A DNA stretch of 64,000 bases from the NCBI RefSeq assembly GCF_030065545.1, contig NZ_JASJNC010000007.1, positions 1 through 64,000 on the forward strand, written 5' to 3'. This document shows, in pieces, positions 26,506 through 36,444 of this stretch (its first letter is position 1; each line of letters begins with the position of its first letter). Position numbers and translations under genes: made by a program. Below the pieces are notes generated by a model. It ran no database searches. It saw only the letters and a program-made list of their open reading frames with translations, and had not been told where the DNA came from. The stretch is from Marinicella marina (GTDB lineage: Bacteria; Pseudomonadota; Gammaproteobacteria; Xanthomonadales; Marinicellaceae).

Positions 26506-28623
26506 ATGTTGAAATTATTTAAAACCATCACCTTTGCACATGCTGTGATTTTGTCATTGACCTGGGCACTGCCCGGCCAAACAGCAACTATTACCATCAA
26601 CTCATCTGCTTTGATTGCAGCCTCTGCTGATGATGGTTTGTGTACATTAGGTGAGGCAGTTGACGCAGCCAACAACAACACCCCATCGGGTGCAGTGCTG
26701 GGTGAATGTGCTGCTGGTGAAGCTCACCCAATCATTGACGTCATCACTTTTGATACCGCCATACTTCCAACCACATTCAACACCGTCACTGAGTTGGTCT
26801 TAGCCGAATCTGTCATCATCAACGGCCCCAGCAAGGAACTGGTTACTTTTACTGGTATTGCACAGAACAGGGTTTTTAAAGTGTTTAATAATTTGGCAGA
26901 CCAAACTTTCATCATAAGAGATGTGTCGTTTGACAGTTCTTCCATTCGCGCCACATCCGAATTCTACGGCGCGGCTATATGGGGACAACATTACAACGGT
27001 TCTTCTTTGCGGATCAATCGGGTTAACTTCATAGGCAATAATGCTGAATTAGGCGGTGGCGCATTGGCTTTGTTTGGAGGCTTTGATAATTCCACAGTGA
27101 TCAATAACAGTTATTTTGCTGATAATTTTGTATATGCAGAAAGCAGCGGTAACGCTGGTGGCGGAGCCATCTTTATTGGTGCCAACCAACAAGTTGATAT
27201 TAAGAACAGTACTTTTGAGAGGAACACAGCAACAAACCTTCCTGGTTTACAAAACCCACTGGATGATGCTGCCGGCGGTGCCATCTTGATTCGTGCCAAT
27301 GGCGTGGGCTTTGAATCAGTCGTCAACATTGAACAAAGCACTTTCTCAGACAACATTGCAGACGGTGTAGGTGGCGCTTTGGCCATGGGCGGACCTGGTT
27401 ATCCCAACGAAATTTCAGAAGTTACAGTGAAACACAGCACGATAGTTTCAAATGAATCAGACTTTAACAGCGATCAAACCGGCAATGATTCCGGTGGCGG
27501 CGGCATTTATTCATCTTCTTCCATACCAGTCAATTTGTTTAATACCATCGTCGCTGCCAACAGCGATAATTCTCAAGACCCTGCACCTGATTTGGCTGGC
27601 GCCATCATCTCCACTGGTTATAACTTGATAGGTAACAACGAAAGCAGTGCCAATGCCTTCCCTGTTGGACAGCCAAACATCAATGATGATTGGGTCGGTG
27701 GAATTCCCATACTCATCATTCCCCTGTTATCGCCACTCGCTGACAATGGCGGCATCACCCCCACTCGCTTACCGCTGAACAACAGCCTGGCGATAGATAA
27801 CGGTAAATGCAACATCATAGAATCAGATCAACGACAACAACATAACCCAGAAACCAATTTACGAACCATCGATCAACCGGATGTTCCCAATGCGCTCACA
27901 GGATGTGACATTGGTGCTGTAGAGCTGGGGACATCGCCAGCCAATGAAGCGCCTAATGCCATTGATGATGATTATGATTTACTTGAGGGTGAAGTTTTAC
28001 TGCAAACACCTCAATCAGGCTTGCTGGCCAATGACGTTGATGGCGACACTTTGTGGGTCATATCTGCCGGCAGTTTCAACAGCAGCGGTGATGTGGGCGT
28101 GGTTGAATTGTTGGCAGATGGTGCCTTTGAATTCACTCCATTCGATACAGATGCCAACGGCCTGACGACATTTGAATACAGCATAAGCGATCGCATCAAT
28201 GATGCCAGTGCAGTGGTGACTTTAAATATTGAACCGGTCAATGATGCACCCCAATTTGATGTGAACTCAAATGTTTTGGTTGGCACACCGAGCCAATATG
28301 TGACCTTATCTTGGGCCAGTAATTTAACCCCTGGCCCAAGCAATGAAAGCGATCAAACATTGGTTTTTGTCACGCAAATCTTATCAGCACCAACAGGCTT
28401 CTTTGCTGGTTTTCCAAGTATTGATTCAGCCACCGGTGAAATCAGCTTTGAGTTAGCAGCAGATGCCAGTGGCCAGGCAGAATTATCAATCAGTTTGCGC
28501 GACAACGGCGGTACCAGCAACGGTGGCCAAGACACCAGCCCACCGGTGTTATTGACCATAGCTACATCAGACATCATCTTTGCTGATGGTTTTGATACGC
28601 AAGCCAACAGGAATATACGATGA
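26506..28623 (+). CDS. Secreted beta-helix protein with cadherin-like domain and C-terminal tail motif
   Basis: A 705-residue exported protein with a signal peptide of about 25 residues. The beta-helix core (about 60-400) has GGGAL, GGGAIF and GGALA turns and Asn-rich rungs. A choice-of-anchor Q-like end (LAIDNGKCN and CDIGAVELG) follows near 425-470. A cadherin-like Big_9 domain comes next (about 480-575, NDDYDLLEGE to EPVNDAP), then a second Ig-like module. It ends SDIIFADGFDTQANRNIR, so the tail motif here has nine extra residues. Its stop overlaps the next start (ATGA), implying coupled translation with the beta-propeller gene. Confidence 0.87.
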   Translation: MLKLFKTITFAHAVILSLTWALPGQTATITINSSALIAASADDGLCTLGEAVDAANNNTPSGAVLGECAAGEAHPIIDVITFDTAILPTTFNTVTELVLAESVIINGPSKELVTFTGIAQNRVFKVFNNLADQTFIIRDVSFDSSSIRATSEFYGAAIWGQHYNGSSLRINRVNFIGNNAELGGGALALFGGFDNSTVINNSYFADNFVYAESSGNAGGGAIFIGANQQVDIKNSTFERNTATNLPGLQNPLDDAAGGAILIRANGVGFESVVNIEQSTFSDNIADGVGGALAMGGPGYPNEISEVTVKHSTIVSNESDFNSDQTGNDSGGGGIYSSSSIPVNLFNTIVAANSDNSQDPAPDLAGAIISTGYNLIGNNESSANAFPVGQPNINDDWVGGIPILIIPLLSPLADNGGITPTRLPLNNSLAIDNGKCNIIESDQRQQHNPETNLRTIDQPDVPNALTGCDIGAVELGTSPANEAPNAIDDDYDLLEGEVLLQTPQSGLLANDVDGDTLWVISAGSFNSSGDVGVVELLADGAFEFTPFDTDANGLTTFEYSISDRINDASAVVTLNIEPVNDAPQFDVNSNVLVGTPSQYVTLSWASNLTPGPSNESDQTLVFVTQILSAPTGFFAGFPSIDSATGEISFELAADASGQAELSISLRDNGGTSNGGQDTSPPVLLTIATSDIIFADGFDTQANRNIR

Positions 28624-31415
28624 AATTCACCACAACAATCTTACTTTTAACGTTATCATCTGGTATCCAAGCAAATGTTTTACATTGGTTATCACAACCC
28701 GAATCTACTGCTGGTACTGTTATCAATGGCGACATTGTTAATGCCAAAATATCAGCCAACGGTCGTTATGTCAGTTTCCTGAGTGTTGCCACCAACCTGG
28801 TCTTTGATGACACCAATAAATTAGCCGATTTATTTATCAAAGACTTGCAAACAGGCGTTACTACCCTTGTCTCCACCGACAATGAGGGCAACCAGATCAC
28901 CGATTATGGCATTGATGCATTCAGTGCACCCACTTCTGATGGTCAATGGATTGCATTCAGCTCAAGGTCAGCGCAATTACCAGATGGTGTGGGTTTTTCC
29001 AATGAGTCACTGTATGTTAAGAACTTACAAACAGGAGTCGTAAACAACCACAGTGACATCGGCTTACCCACTTACTTTTCAGTGCGTAGTGATGATATTT
29101 ACCTATCTGATGATGCACAAAACGTTACTTTCACAACTTCTAATTTGATTCACCCAGATGCCGGCTCTGGCGTCCAAATTTATAGAAAAAATTTGATCAC
29201 CAGCCAGTATGAGTTGATTTCCGTTTCTATAGATGGCATCACCGGTGCCAATGATTTCGTTTTGAATTTTGGCGACGTCAGTGATAACAACCGATACGTG
29301 GTCTTTTCAACTGATGATCAAAACATGATAGACGAGATTTTGAATAACAACGGAGACAATGTCTACCTCAGAGACACCCTGAATGGCACCACTACTTTGA
29401 TTAATCGTACACCCAATGGCGATTCCTCAGCAGCATTTGATTCATCAATCAGCAAAATGAGTGTGAGCAATGCTGGCCAGGTGGTTTTTGTCACCTCTCA
29501 AGATGATTTGGTGCCAGGTGATAACAATGGAGTCAAAGACTTGTTTTTATACGATGGTGGTGTAATCAGTCGCATTAACCTGTCCCCACAGGGTAATGAA
29601 TTGACCGACACAGTGCCTTTTGAACCCACCATCAATGGTGATGGTACAGTGGTGTTCTTCAGGGACAACACCACAGGTCTGATATCACCCTTGGTTGATG
29701 ACCCCTATTTCGATCAATTCCGTTATGATTTGGACACTGAAGAAATCACACAAATCACAATCGGCCCTAATGATGAACCAGCAAACAATGAGACTTTCAG
29801 CAAAGCCAATATTTCTACCAATGGTTCTCGGGTAGTATTTTCATCAAGAGCCACTAACTTAACTACAGCTGCAGTCTCACCATTTCATCAATCACTCTAT
29901 GCCTTAAACAATAACAGTGGTCAGTTGCTGCACTTGAGCAATGCGGCATATGACCCAATGACCGCTAATAATGGCTCCTATCTACCTTCCATCAGCAGTG
30001 ATCAAATGTCAGTGGTCTATGCTTCTGACGCCACCAATTTGACTAACGAAGTGGTTCCAGCTGAGAGGAATTTATACCTATTTGACCGTCACACCAACAG
30101 CCACCAAATCATTGGTCGCAAAGTGTTCTCCGTCAACCAAATTTCAGCATCAGGGCGTTATGTGGTGTATGCCTCTGAATACTTTCAACCTTCTGGAGAA
30201 ATAGATTTAAGCTCTGATTATTTGTTTTTATACGATCGCCTTAATGACAGCTACACACAAATCGCGATTGGTTTGTATGCACAAGTCAATAACAATGGCC
30301 AAGTGGTATTCGCTACCTATGAGTCATTTGATGTAAACGACCAAAATAACAACAGTGATGTTTATGTTTATTCTCCATTAACCCAAGCAATCACTTTAGT
30401 CAGTAAAAACAGCACTGGTGAAGCTGTTGGTGGGTTTTTTCCTGACATCAGTGGCAGCGGCAGCAATGTTTGGATCACATTCAATTCAAACAGCGCAGAA
30501 TTGGTTCCCGCTGATACCAATGGACTGGGTGATGTATTCATGCAGCGATGGCCCGATGGTTCTATCATCAGAGCATCAGCCACAGTCGCAGGCTTGGAAG
30601 CTGATGGTGATTCTTATGCGCCATATATTTCTGAGAATGGCAACCGCGTGGTGTTCAAAAGCACCGCACAAAATCTCACGCCTGAAGATTACACCGAAGC
30701 CGATAATGAACAACTCATCATGTACGATCGCATCAGCCAATCGCATTACTTAGTAACGCGTAACGATGATGGCTTACCAGTAGCAACCAACAGTCCACAA
30801 ATATATTTCTATGCCATTTCTGATTCCGGTCGTTATGTCAGCTACGAATTTGAAGATGGTGGCTCTATTTTTGATGTGGATTTTATAAGCGATGATGACA
30901 ATCGCAAAGATGTGCTGCTTTATGATGTTGAGAATCAGAGCACCCAAATCATCTCACAATACATCAACGGCAACAACAGTGACGACCCCTCAGAACGCCC
31001 AAAAGTGGTTGAAGATTTGAATCAAGACCCACCCTTAGTGGGAGTGGTTTTTGAGTCCAAAGGAGGCGACCTAACCGGCCGAACTGACCACCCTGGCAGG
31101 TTCACAGAAATCATCTTATACCAACAAGGCGGTGATGATTTGAACTTGACTGTTGATGTCATCGGACCGGGCTCAATCAGTGGCAATGCGGGTATCAATT
31201 GTTTCACCACATGTGAATATGGTTTTGCTTTGGGGGTAAATTTATCATTGGTGGCAACGGCAGATAACGGCATGGTTTTCGATCGATGGGAAGTTGATTT
31301 TGGTGATTGTAATGATGACAGCAACCCATGTGCATTGGTCATGGACCGCAACAAAACCATCACAGCGTATTTTTCTGATCCCAATGAAATCATTTTCAGT
31401 AATGGCTTTGAATAA
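28620..31415 (+). CDS. Secreted TolB/PD40-like beta-propeller protein with C-terminal tail motif
   Basis: A 931-residue exported protein with a signal peptide of about 19 residues. Repeated blocks such as SANGRYVSF, SDGQWIAFSS, SDNNRYVVFS, GNRVVFKS and SDSGRYVSY, each followed by a D-x-x-D strand, are WD40-like PD40 propeller blades as in TolB. A C-terminal InlB/Bacterial-repeat-like domain (GPGSISGNAGINC to NKTITAYFSDP) follows. The last residues are NEIIFSNGFE, the clearest form of the shared tail. It starts on the ATGA overlap with the preceding beta-helix gene and has its own AGGAA site. Confidence 0.87.
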   Translation: MKFTTTILLLTLSSGIQANVLHWLSQPESTAGTVINGDIVNAKISANGRYVSFLSVATNLVFDDTNKLADLFIKDLQTGVTTLVSTDNEGNQITDYGIDAFSAPTSDGQWIAFSSRSAQLPDGVGFSNESLYVKNLQTGVVNNHSDIGLPTYFSVRSDDIYLSDDAQNVTFTTSNLIHPDAGSGVQIYRKNLITSQYELISVSIDGITGANDFVLNFGDVSDNNRYVVFSTDDQNMIDEILNNNGDNVYLRDTLNGTTTLINRTPNGDSSAAFDSSISKMSVSNAGQVVFVTSQDDLVPGDNNGVKDLFLYDGGVISRINLSPQGNELTDTVPFEPTINGDGTVVFFRDNTTGLISPLVDDPYFDQFRYDLDTEEITQITIGPNDEPANNETFSKANISTNGSRVVFSSRATNLTTAAVSPFHQSLYALNNNSGQLLHLSNAAYDPMTANNGSYLPSISSDQMSVVYASDATNLTNEVVPAERNLYLFDRHTNSHQIIGRKVFSVNQISASGRYVVYASEYFQPSGEIDLSSDYLFLYDRLNDSYTQIAIGLYAQVNNNGQVVFATYESFDVNDQNNNSDVYVYSPLTQAITLVSKNSTGEAVGGFFPDISGSGSNVWITFNSNSAELVPADTNGLGDVFMQRWPDGSIIRASATVAGLEADGDSYAPYISENGNRVVFKSTAQNLTPEDYTEADNEQLIMYDRISQSHYLVTRNDDGLPVATNSPQIYFYAISDSGRYVSYEFEDGGSIFDVDFISDDDNRKDVLLYDVENQSTQIISQYINGNNSDDPSERPKVVEDLNQDPPLVGVVFESKGGDLTGRTDHPGRFTEIILYQQGGDDLNLTVDVIGPGSISGNAGINCFTTCEYGFALGVNLSLVATADNGMVFDRWEVDFGDCNDDSNPCALVMDRNKTITAYFSDPNEIIFSNGFE

Positions 31416-31470
31416 GCCATTCAACACAACAGACACCAAGCAGATAAACTCAGTGTGTAGGAGAGAAACC

Positions 31471-34400
31471 ATGAAAGCGCAATTCAATATGACCTTAATT
31501 TTTTTATTAATCATTACCAGCTGTAGCTGGGCCAGCGCCCCGCCTAAAGGTGTGAGCTCGGAACAATGGCAAAGCATTCAAAAACAGATAGCGGCATCTA
31601 AATACCACCCCCAACCCCTCGAAAATGGGTTTTATACTGCTTTGAATGCAGCTCAAGGCTGGCAGGTCAAACATGCGCCTGATGGCATGACCACCATTAA
31701 AAACAAGCACATTCGCATTGGCATGAAATTAAATTCGATTGGTTCACAGCAGATAAATGGCAAACCAGAAATTGAGATTAAAGACAATAATTTGTATTAC
31801 CACCACAGTCCAACCATCAAGGAATGGTGGGTTAACTCTGCGGATAAAACCGAACAGTGGTTTGGCCTCAAAACTCGACCCATCACCGGCAGTCACGAAA
31901 TAAAAGTGGGCATCGAAATCGATACCAACACCCAAGTTTCTCAGGAGGACAACCAGTTGGTGTTCACTGCTGAGAACGGCCAAAAAATCAACTATGACAG
32001 ACTGAAGGTCTGGGATGCCCATGGCACGGTGCTGCCCAGTCGCATGCAATTGGCCGATGGCAGTGACCACTTTAACCTGATCATAGATGACCGCTTGGCC
32101 ACTTATCCAATCACCATTGATCCGAGTTTTAGCTACGAGCATTACTTGAAGCCAACGGTTATTGATGAGTCTGATTTTTTTGGAACATCAGTGGCCATAT
32201 CTGGAAATTACATGGTGATTGGCGCACCTTATGAGGACAGTACATCAGGATTAATCAATGGTGACAGCAGCGATAACAGCGCTTCTGCCACAGGTGCGGC
32301 CTATATCTTTAGTTTTGATGGTTTCAACTGGGCACAAGAAGCCTATCTAAAAGCCAGTAATGCTGAAGCAGGCGTCTTATTCGGCAATGCTGTAGCCATC
32401 TCAGGTTCGACAGTTGTAGTCGGGGCCTACCGAGAAAATGGTGACAGCCACAGCACAGCATCAACACCAAATAGCAATGCAATTCAGGCCGGAGCAGCGT
32501 ATGTTTTCACCCGCAGCGGAGGAACCTGGGATCAAGCAGCCTACCTAAAGGCCAGTAATGCAGAAAGTTTTGATAATTTTGGTGCAGCCGTTGCTATAGA
32601 TGGCGGTACCATTGTGGTTGGGAGTATTTATGAAGATGGTGATACCAATAGTACAGCTGAAAATGCTAACAATAATACCACCAGAGCCGGAGCTGTTTAC
32701 GTTTACAGAGGATTTGGCGAGAATTGGAACCTTGACGCTTACCTCAAGGCCAGCAATGCTGAATCCAATGATTACTTTGGCAATGCAGTTGCTATTAGTG
32801 GCAATACCATTGTCGTTGGTGCTATTGAAGAAGATGGTGATGCCAACAGCATGGTTAATGCACCCAACAATGCCGCGACTGAGGCAGGTGCAGCTTACGT
32901 ATTCACGCGAGATGGATCGATTTGGAGTCAACAAGCTTATTTAAAAGCGCACAATGCCGGAGCTGGAGATGAATTTGGCAACTCGGTTGCGATCGATGAT
33001 GAAACTGTAGTTGTGGGTGCGCACTTGGAAGATGGCGATGTCAATAGCACCATAAATTCATCCAATAATAATGCCATAGATGCCGGTGCTGTTTACGTCT
33101 ATATTCGCGAAAAAAACACTTGGACACAGCAAGCCTATACTAAAGCTGAGAATACAGATTCGGAAGATGAATTCGGTTATGCTGTGGACATTGCTGGAAA
33201 TACGATGATTATTGGAGCACCTGAGGAAGATGGTAATGAATTAAGCACCATGGCATCGCCTAATAATTTTGCACGCGACGCTGGTGTAAGCTATGTGTTT
33301 GCTCGAAATGGTTCACAATGGCAACAAAAGCAGTACCTAAAAGCAGCGAGAACTGGTCCTGGTGACAATCTTGGAGAATCGGTTGCGATAAACCTTAATC
33401 ACATTGTGATTAGCGCTACTTCAGAAGATGGTGATGCCAACAGCACAATCACCTCACCCAATAATGATGCATTAAATGCAGGTGCAGTATATGTCTATGA
33501 AGGGAGTTATTTGATTGGCGGTCAATTGATTGGTTTACCTTTTAATGGATCATTAGATTTAGCCCTCAATGGTTCAAATTTATTGACCTTAACCAGTAAC
33601 GGTGAATATGAGTTTCCAAATGATGTCAGTGGAACCAGTTCATATACGGTGAGTATTTCCAACACACCAGCTGGCTACACCTGTTCCATTGTCAATTCAG
33701 CTGGTACATTAAGTTACGATGACATTACCGATGTCGATGTGTTTTGCTCAACCAACTCCTACAGTGTTGGAGGTTCAGTCAGTGGATTGACTGGGACTGG
33801 TCTGGTCTTGCGTAATAATGGTATTTTTGACGTAATCATTAACAACAATGGCAATTTTACATTTGCCTCAGAATTAGCCGATGGTACGCCTTATGAAGTG
33901 ATGGTGTTGACTCAACCAAATGATGGTTCAACCTGCACAGTGAATAATGGTATTGGCATCATTTCTGGCAGTGACACCAGCATCAGTGTGGTTTGTTCAG
34001 GCGGCAGCTATGACATCGGTGGCACGGTCAATGGTTTATCCGGAACGTTGGTGCTACAAAACAACGGCGGTGATGACCTAACCCTCACCAACAACGGTGG
34101 TTTTACTTTCGATATGCCTATCGACGATGGCAGCGCCTATTCAGTTGATGTCAGTTCACAACCCAACGATCAAATCTGTAACATCAGCAATGGCAGTGGC
34201 ACTGTATCGGGCGCAGATGTAACGGATGTAGCCGTAGTATGTGTTGATAACACTTTCTTCATTGGCGGCTCAGTCATTGGCTTAAGTGCAGCTGGTTTGG
34301 TGCTGCAAAACAACGGCGGCGATGATTTGAACATCATGGCCAATGGTGCTTTTACTTTTGCTGAGCCAATCATCGATGGCAGCACCTACTCGGTTGAGGT

Positions 34401-35031
34401 CAGTTCACAACCCAACGACCAAATCTGCACCATCAGCAATGGCAGCGGTACTGTATCTGGAGCAGATGTAACGGATGTAGCCGTTGTGTGTGTTGATAAC
34501 ACTTACTTTATTGGTGGCTCAGTCAATGGCTTAAGCGCACCAGGTTTGGTGCTGCAGAATAACGGCGGTGATGACTTGAATATCATGAGCAATGGTGGTT
34601 TTGTGTTTGATGAACCCTTAACCAATGGCAGCAATTATGCGGTTAGCATCAGTGCAGAACCGAATGGTCAGGCTTGTTCTGTCAGCAATGGTGCTGGCAT
34701 AGTTGCTGGTGATGATGTGATTGACGTGATGGTTAGCTGTGCAGACAACACCTATCTGTTAGGTGTTAATGTCAGTGGACTGACTGGTCCAGGGCTGGTC
34801 CTACAAAATAACGGCGGCGATAATTTGACCATCACCCAAAATGGCATCACACCATTTGCTACCGAATTATCTGATGGTGACAATTACAACGTTACCATCG
34901 CCACACAACCCAATAACCCTGGAAATACTTGTGAAACAGTTGGCGTCAGCAGCGGCGTTATAGCCGGCACCAATAGGTTGGTTATTGTGCAATGCGGCAA
35001 TGATTTGATATACAACAATGGTTTTGAATGA
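31471..35031 (+). CDS. Secreted FG-GAP/integrin-like propeller protein with repeat stalk and tail motif
   Basis: The true start is taken as ATG at 31471 (MKAQFNMTLIF), which has a GGAGAG ribosome-binding site and a signal peptide; an in-frame ATG at 31294 lies within the preceding gene. The 1186 residues hold an N-terminal domain (about 25-225), then seven FG-GAP-type blades of about 66 residues with EDGD-x-N-S calcium-loop-like motifs and repeated YLKASNAE words. Next come five to six repeats of about 80 residues with LVLQNNGGDDL and PNDQ-x-C-x-ISNGSG. The protein ends DLIYNNGFE. Likely an extracellular adhesive or binding protein. Confidence 0.88.
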   Translation: MKAQFNMTLIFLLIITSCSWASAPPKGVSSEQWQSIQKQIAASKYHPQPLENGFYTALNAAQGWQVKHAPDGMTTIKNKHIRIGMKLNSIGSQQINGKPEIEIKDNNLYYHHSPTIKEWWVNSADKTEQWFGLKTRPITGSHEIKVGIEIDTNTQVSQEDNQLVFTAENGQKINYDRLKVWDAHGTVLPSRMQLADGSDHFNLIIDDRLATYPITIDPSFSYEHYLKPTVIDESDFFGTSVAISGNYMVIGAPYEDSTSGLINGDSSDNSASATGAAYIFSFDGFNWAQEAYLKASNAEAGVLFGNAVAISGSTVVVGAYRENGDSHSTASTPNSNAIQAGAAYVFTRSGGTWDQAAYLKASNAESFDNFGAAVAIDGGTIVVGSIYEDGDTNSTAENANNNTTRAGAVYVYRGFGENWNLDAYLKASNAESNDYFGNAVAISGNTIVVGAIEEDGDANSMVNAPNNAATEAGAAYVFTRDGSIWSQQAYLKAHNAGAGDEFGNSVAIDDETVVVGAHLEDGDVNSTINSSNNNAIDAGAVYVYIREKNTWTQQAYTKAENTDSEDEFGYAVDIAGNTMIIGAPEEDGNELSTMASPNNFARDAGVSYVFARNGSQWQQKQYLKAARTGPGDNLGESVAINLNHIVISATSEDGDANSTITSPNNDALNAGAVYVYEGSYLIGGQLIGLPFNGSLDLALNGSNLLTLTSNGEYEFPNDVSGTSSYTVSISNTPAGYTCSIVNSAGTLSYDDITDVDVFCSTNSYSVGGSVSGLTGTGLVLRNNGIFDVIINNNGNFTFASELADGTPYEVMVLTQPNDGSTCTVNNGIGIISGSDTSISVVCSGGSYDIGGTVNGLSGTLVLQNNGGDDLTLTNNGGFTFDMPIDDGSAYSVDVSSQPNDQICNISNGSGTVSGADVTDVAVVCVDNTFFIGGSVIGLSAAGLVLQNNGGDDLNIMANGAFTFAEPIIDGSTYSVEVSSQPNDQICTISNGSGTVSGADVTDVAVVCVDNTYFIGGSVNGLSAPGLVLQNNGGDDLNIMSNGGFVFDEPLTNGSNYAVSISAEPNGQACSVSNGAGIVAGDDVIDVMVSCADNTYLLGVNVSGLTGPGLVLQNNGGDNLTITQNGITPFATELSDGDNYNVTIATQPNNPGNTCETVGVSSGVIAGTNRLVIVQCGNDLIYNNGFE

Positions 35032-35618
35032 CACCCATGCGCCAAGTATTTGAAGCAGCGGGCTGGCAACCATTTGTTGACCATTGGCCGCCACATTCTG
35101 GCTACCACAGAACACACAATGGTTCAGTATGGGAGCTGGATTGGCGGCTGCTGTCCAAGCACCAATACATTGGAGTAAACAGCGAATCGGCTGTTCGCAT
35201 CCGCCAGTCATCTGGCATGCGACTGGGCTTTCATTGCGTCGTTGAGAAACCAAGCCGCTTATTGATCACGACTGTCTCAAGCGTTACTTTTATCGCCTGG
35301 TTGTTTGACAAAATCCTGAAACTCAAAGGATTCAGGCGCAGCAAGAAAACCATTGGCATCAATCGCGTTTATCATCAAGATAGCCAAATGGCTAATAAAT
35401 TATTAAGTCACTCAGATTTTTTAGTCAGCGCACAACAGTTAAGTAACTGCGACACATTGGTCAGTTGGGAGTTGGAACTGTTACCAGGTCATCTATCCAT
35501 TAACCTGACTACCAAACCCAATATAAACCCTGATGCTGAGATGCTCTCATGCTTATTTCAAATGGTTTTAAGTTTGCGCCAACAATTGGAAAAGATACCC
35601 TGCTTTGAGACCCATTAA
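35028..35618 (+). CDS. Hypothetical protein coupled to the FG-GAP gene
   Basis: A 196-residue protein I do not recognise. It begins on an ATGA overlap with the preceding secreted-protein gene, which supports real, coupled translation. There is no signal peptide. The first half is rich in Trp, His and Arg (GWQPFVDHWPPHSGYHR); a short hydrophobic stretch (SVTFIAWLFDKIL) lies near 85; the C-terminal part looks helical (LFQMVLSLRQQLEKI). The same frame stays open for 47 codons after the TAA and encodes a hydrophobic segment, so a longer ancestral gene is possible. Confidence 0.55.
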   Translation: MTPMRQVFEAAGWQPFVDHWPPHSGYHRTHNGSVWELDWRLLSKHQYIGVNSESAVRIRQSSGMRLGFHCVVEKPSRLLITTVSSVTFIAWLFDKILKLKGFRRSKKTIGINRVYHQDSQMANKLLSHSDFLVSAQQLSNCDTLVSWELELLPGHLSINLTTKPNINPDAEMLSCLFQMVLSLRQQLEKIPCFETH

Positions 35619-35696
35619 CTCAGTTCAGTCGAAAAAAAACGCATCCAAAACCGGGGCAAAAAGCCTGAAACAGCTCAATTGGTTCAGGGTGGAATC

Positions 35697-35762
35697 ATGG
35701 TATTGACATTTTTGTTGCTGCCGACTTTATTGATTCTGGGCTTGCTCTTTATTCTGAGTTAA
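35697..35762 (+). other. Possible 21-residue membrane micro-ORF
   Basis: ATG at 35697 preceded by GGGTGGA encodes MVLTFLLLPTLLILGLLFIL plus S, almost entirely one membrane segment. It is in frame with the preceding gene's open continuation and overlaps the end of the convergent DUF3592 gene by 36 bases. Expression is unproven. Confidence 0.2.
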
Positions 35763-36251
35763 AACTTTAAGATTCAGCCAAAAGCACATCCAAGTCAAAA
35801 CACCACAACACAATGCCATGATCATAGGAACCCAAGTGGACCACAAAATGCCAGTTTTCAATACCGAACTTTGTGGGTTATCTGGATCAAAATAAACCGT
35901 CACTGGTTGATCGGCTGTAAAGGGTGATTTAAGTAGCCATACTCTGGCCGAATATTTATCATCAAATCCATCCTTAACTGTTGTTCCTGTGCCTAAAGAA
36001 TAACGCTCTGAAAAATACAATTCTCCCTGGTAGAAATAGGAATACTTCACTTCAACCACATAATCAATGTAACGCCTGAGGGTATCCCCCGCTTGATTGA
36101 TGCGGCCAACGACTTTGGATTCAACCACCTTGCCATCAACAGATGGCCAAGTCATGCTCTGGGCAGCAGTAAACAACAACCAAGCCCCAACGACAAAAAA
36201 CAAAACAGTTAAAGCCCCAAAACCCCAGCCAATTTTTTTCATTCTACTCAC
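35727..36251 (-). CDS. DUF3592 domain membrane protein
   Basis: A 174-residue protein with membrane segments at about 7-29 and 137-163 flanking an extracytoplasmic beta-rich domain. The order W-P-x-x-x-G-K-V, YSYFYQGELYFSERYSLG and VYFDPDNPQSSVL is the DUF3592 pattern. The family is widespread and uncharacterised. It is transcribed divergently from the CadC-like regulator; the 193 bases between them hold at least one promoter. Confidence 0.85.
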   Translation of the reverse strand: MSRMKKIGWGFGALTVLFFVVGAWLLFTAAQSMTWPSVDGKVVESKVVGRINQAGDTLRRYIDYVVEVKYSYFYQGELYFSERYSLGTGTTVKDGFDDKYSARVWLLKSPFTADQPVTVYFDPDNPQSSVLKTGILWSTWVPMIMALCCGVLTWMCFWLNLKVLTQNKEQAQNQ

Positions 36252-36382
36252 CTATACTACTTGTTTATTACTTGCCATAAATATAACAAGCTGTATTAAA
36301 TAAATGATGAGCAGAACCTGATTTTATCTTGAATTTTTCAATTCAATGCACTTAAATTAATTTTATCCCAGATGCGGCTCAA

Positions 36383-36391
36383 TGCTATAGT
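36383..36391 (+). promoter_or_regulatory. Extended -10 element for the CadC-like gene
   Basis: TGCTATAGT (TGn plus TATAGT), 54 bases before the ATG at 36445. It has the same form as the element upstream of the LEA-like lipoprotein gene. Confidence 0.45.
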
Positions 36392-36444
36392 GTGATTGAA
36401 CACAGCCCATTAAACTATGTATTAAAAGGAAGACCTCTACTCGA

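Noticed and set aside
31294-31470. Upstream in-frame ATG extending the FG-GAP protein by 59 residues
   Set aside because: It lies inside the preceding gene and would bury the signal peptide; ATG 31471 has a GGAGAG site and a proper signal peptide.
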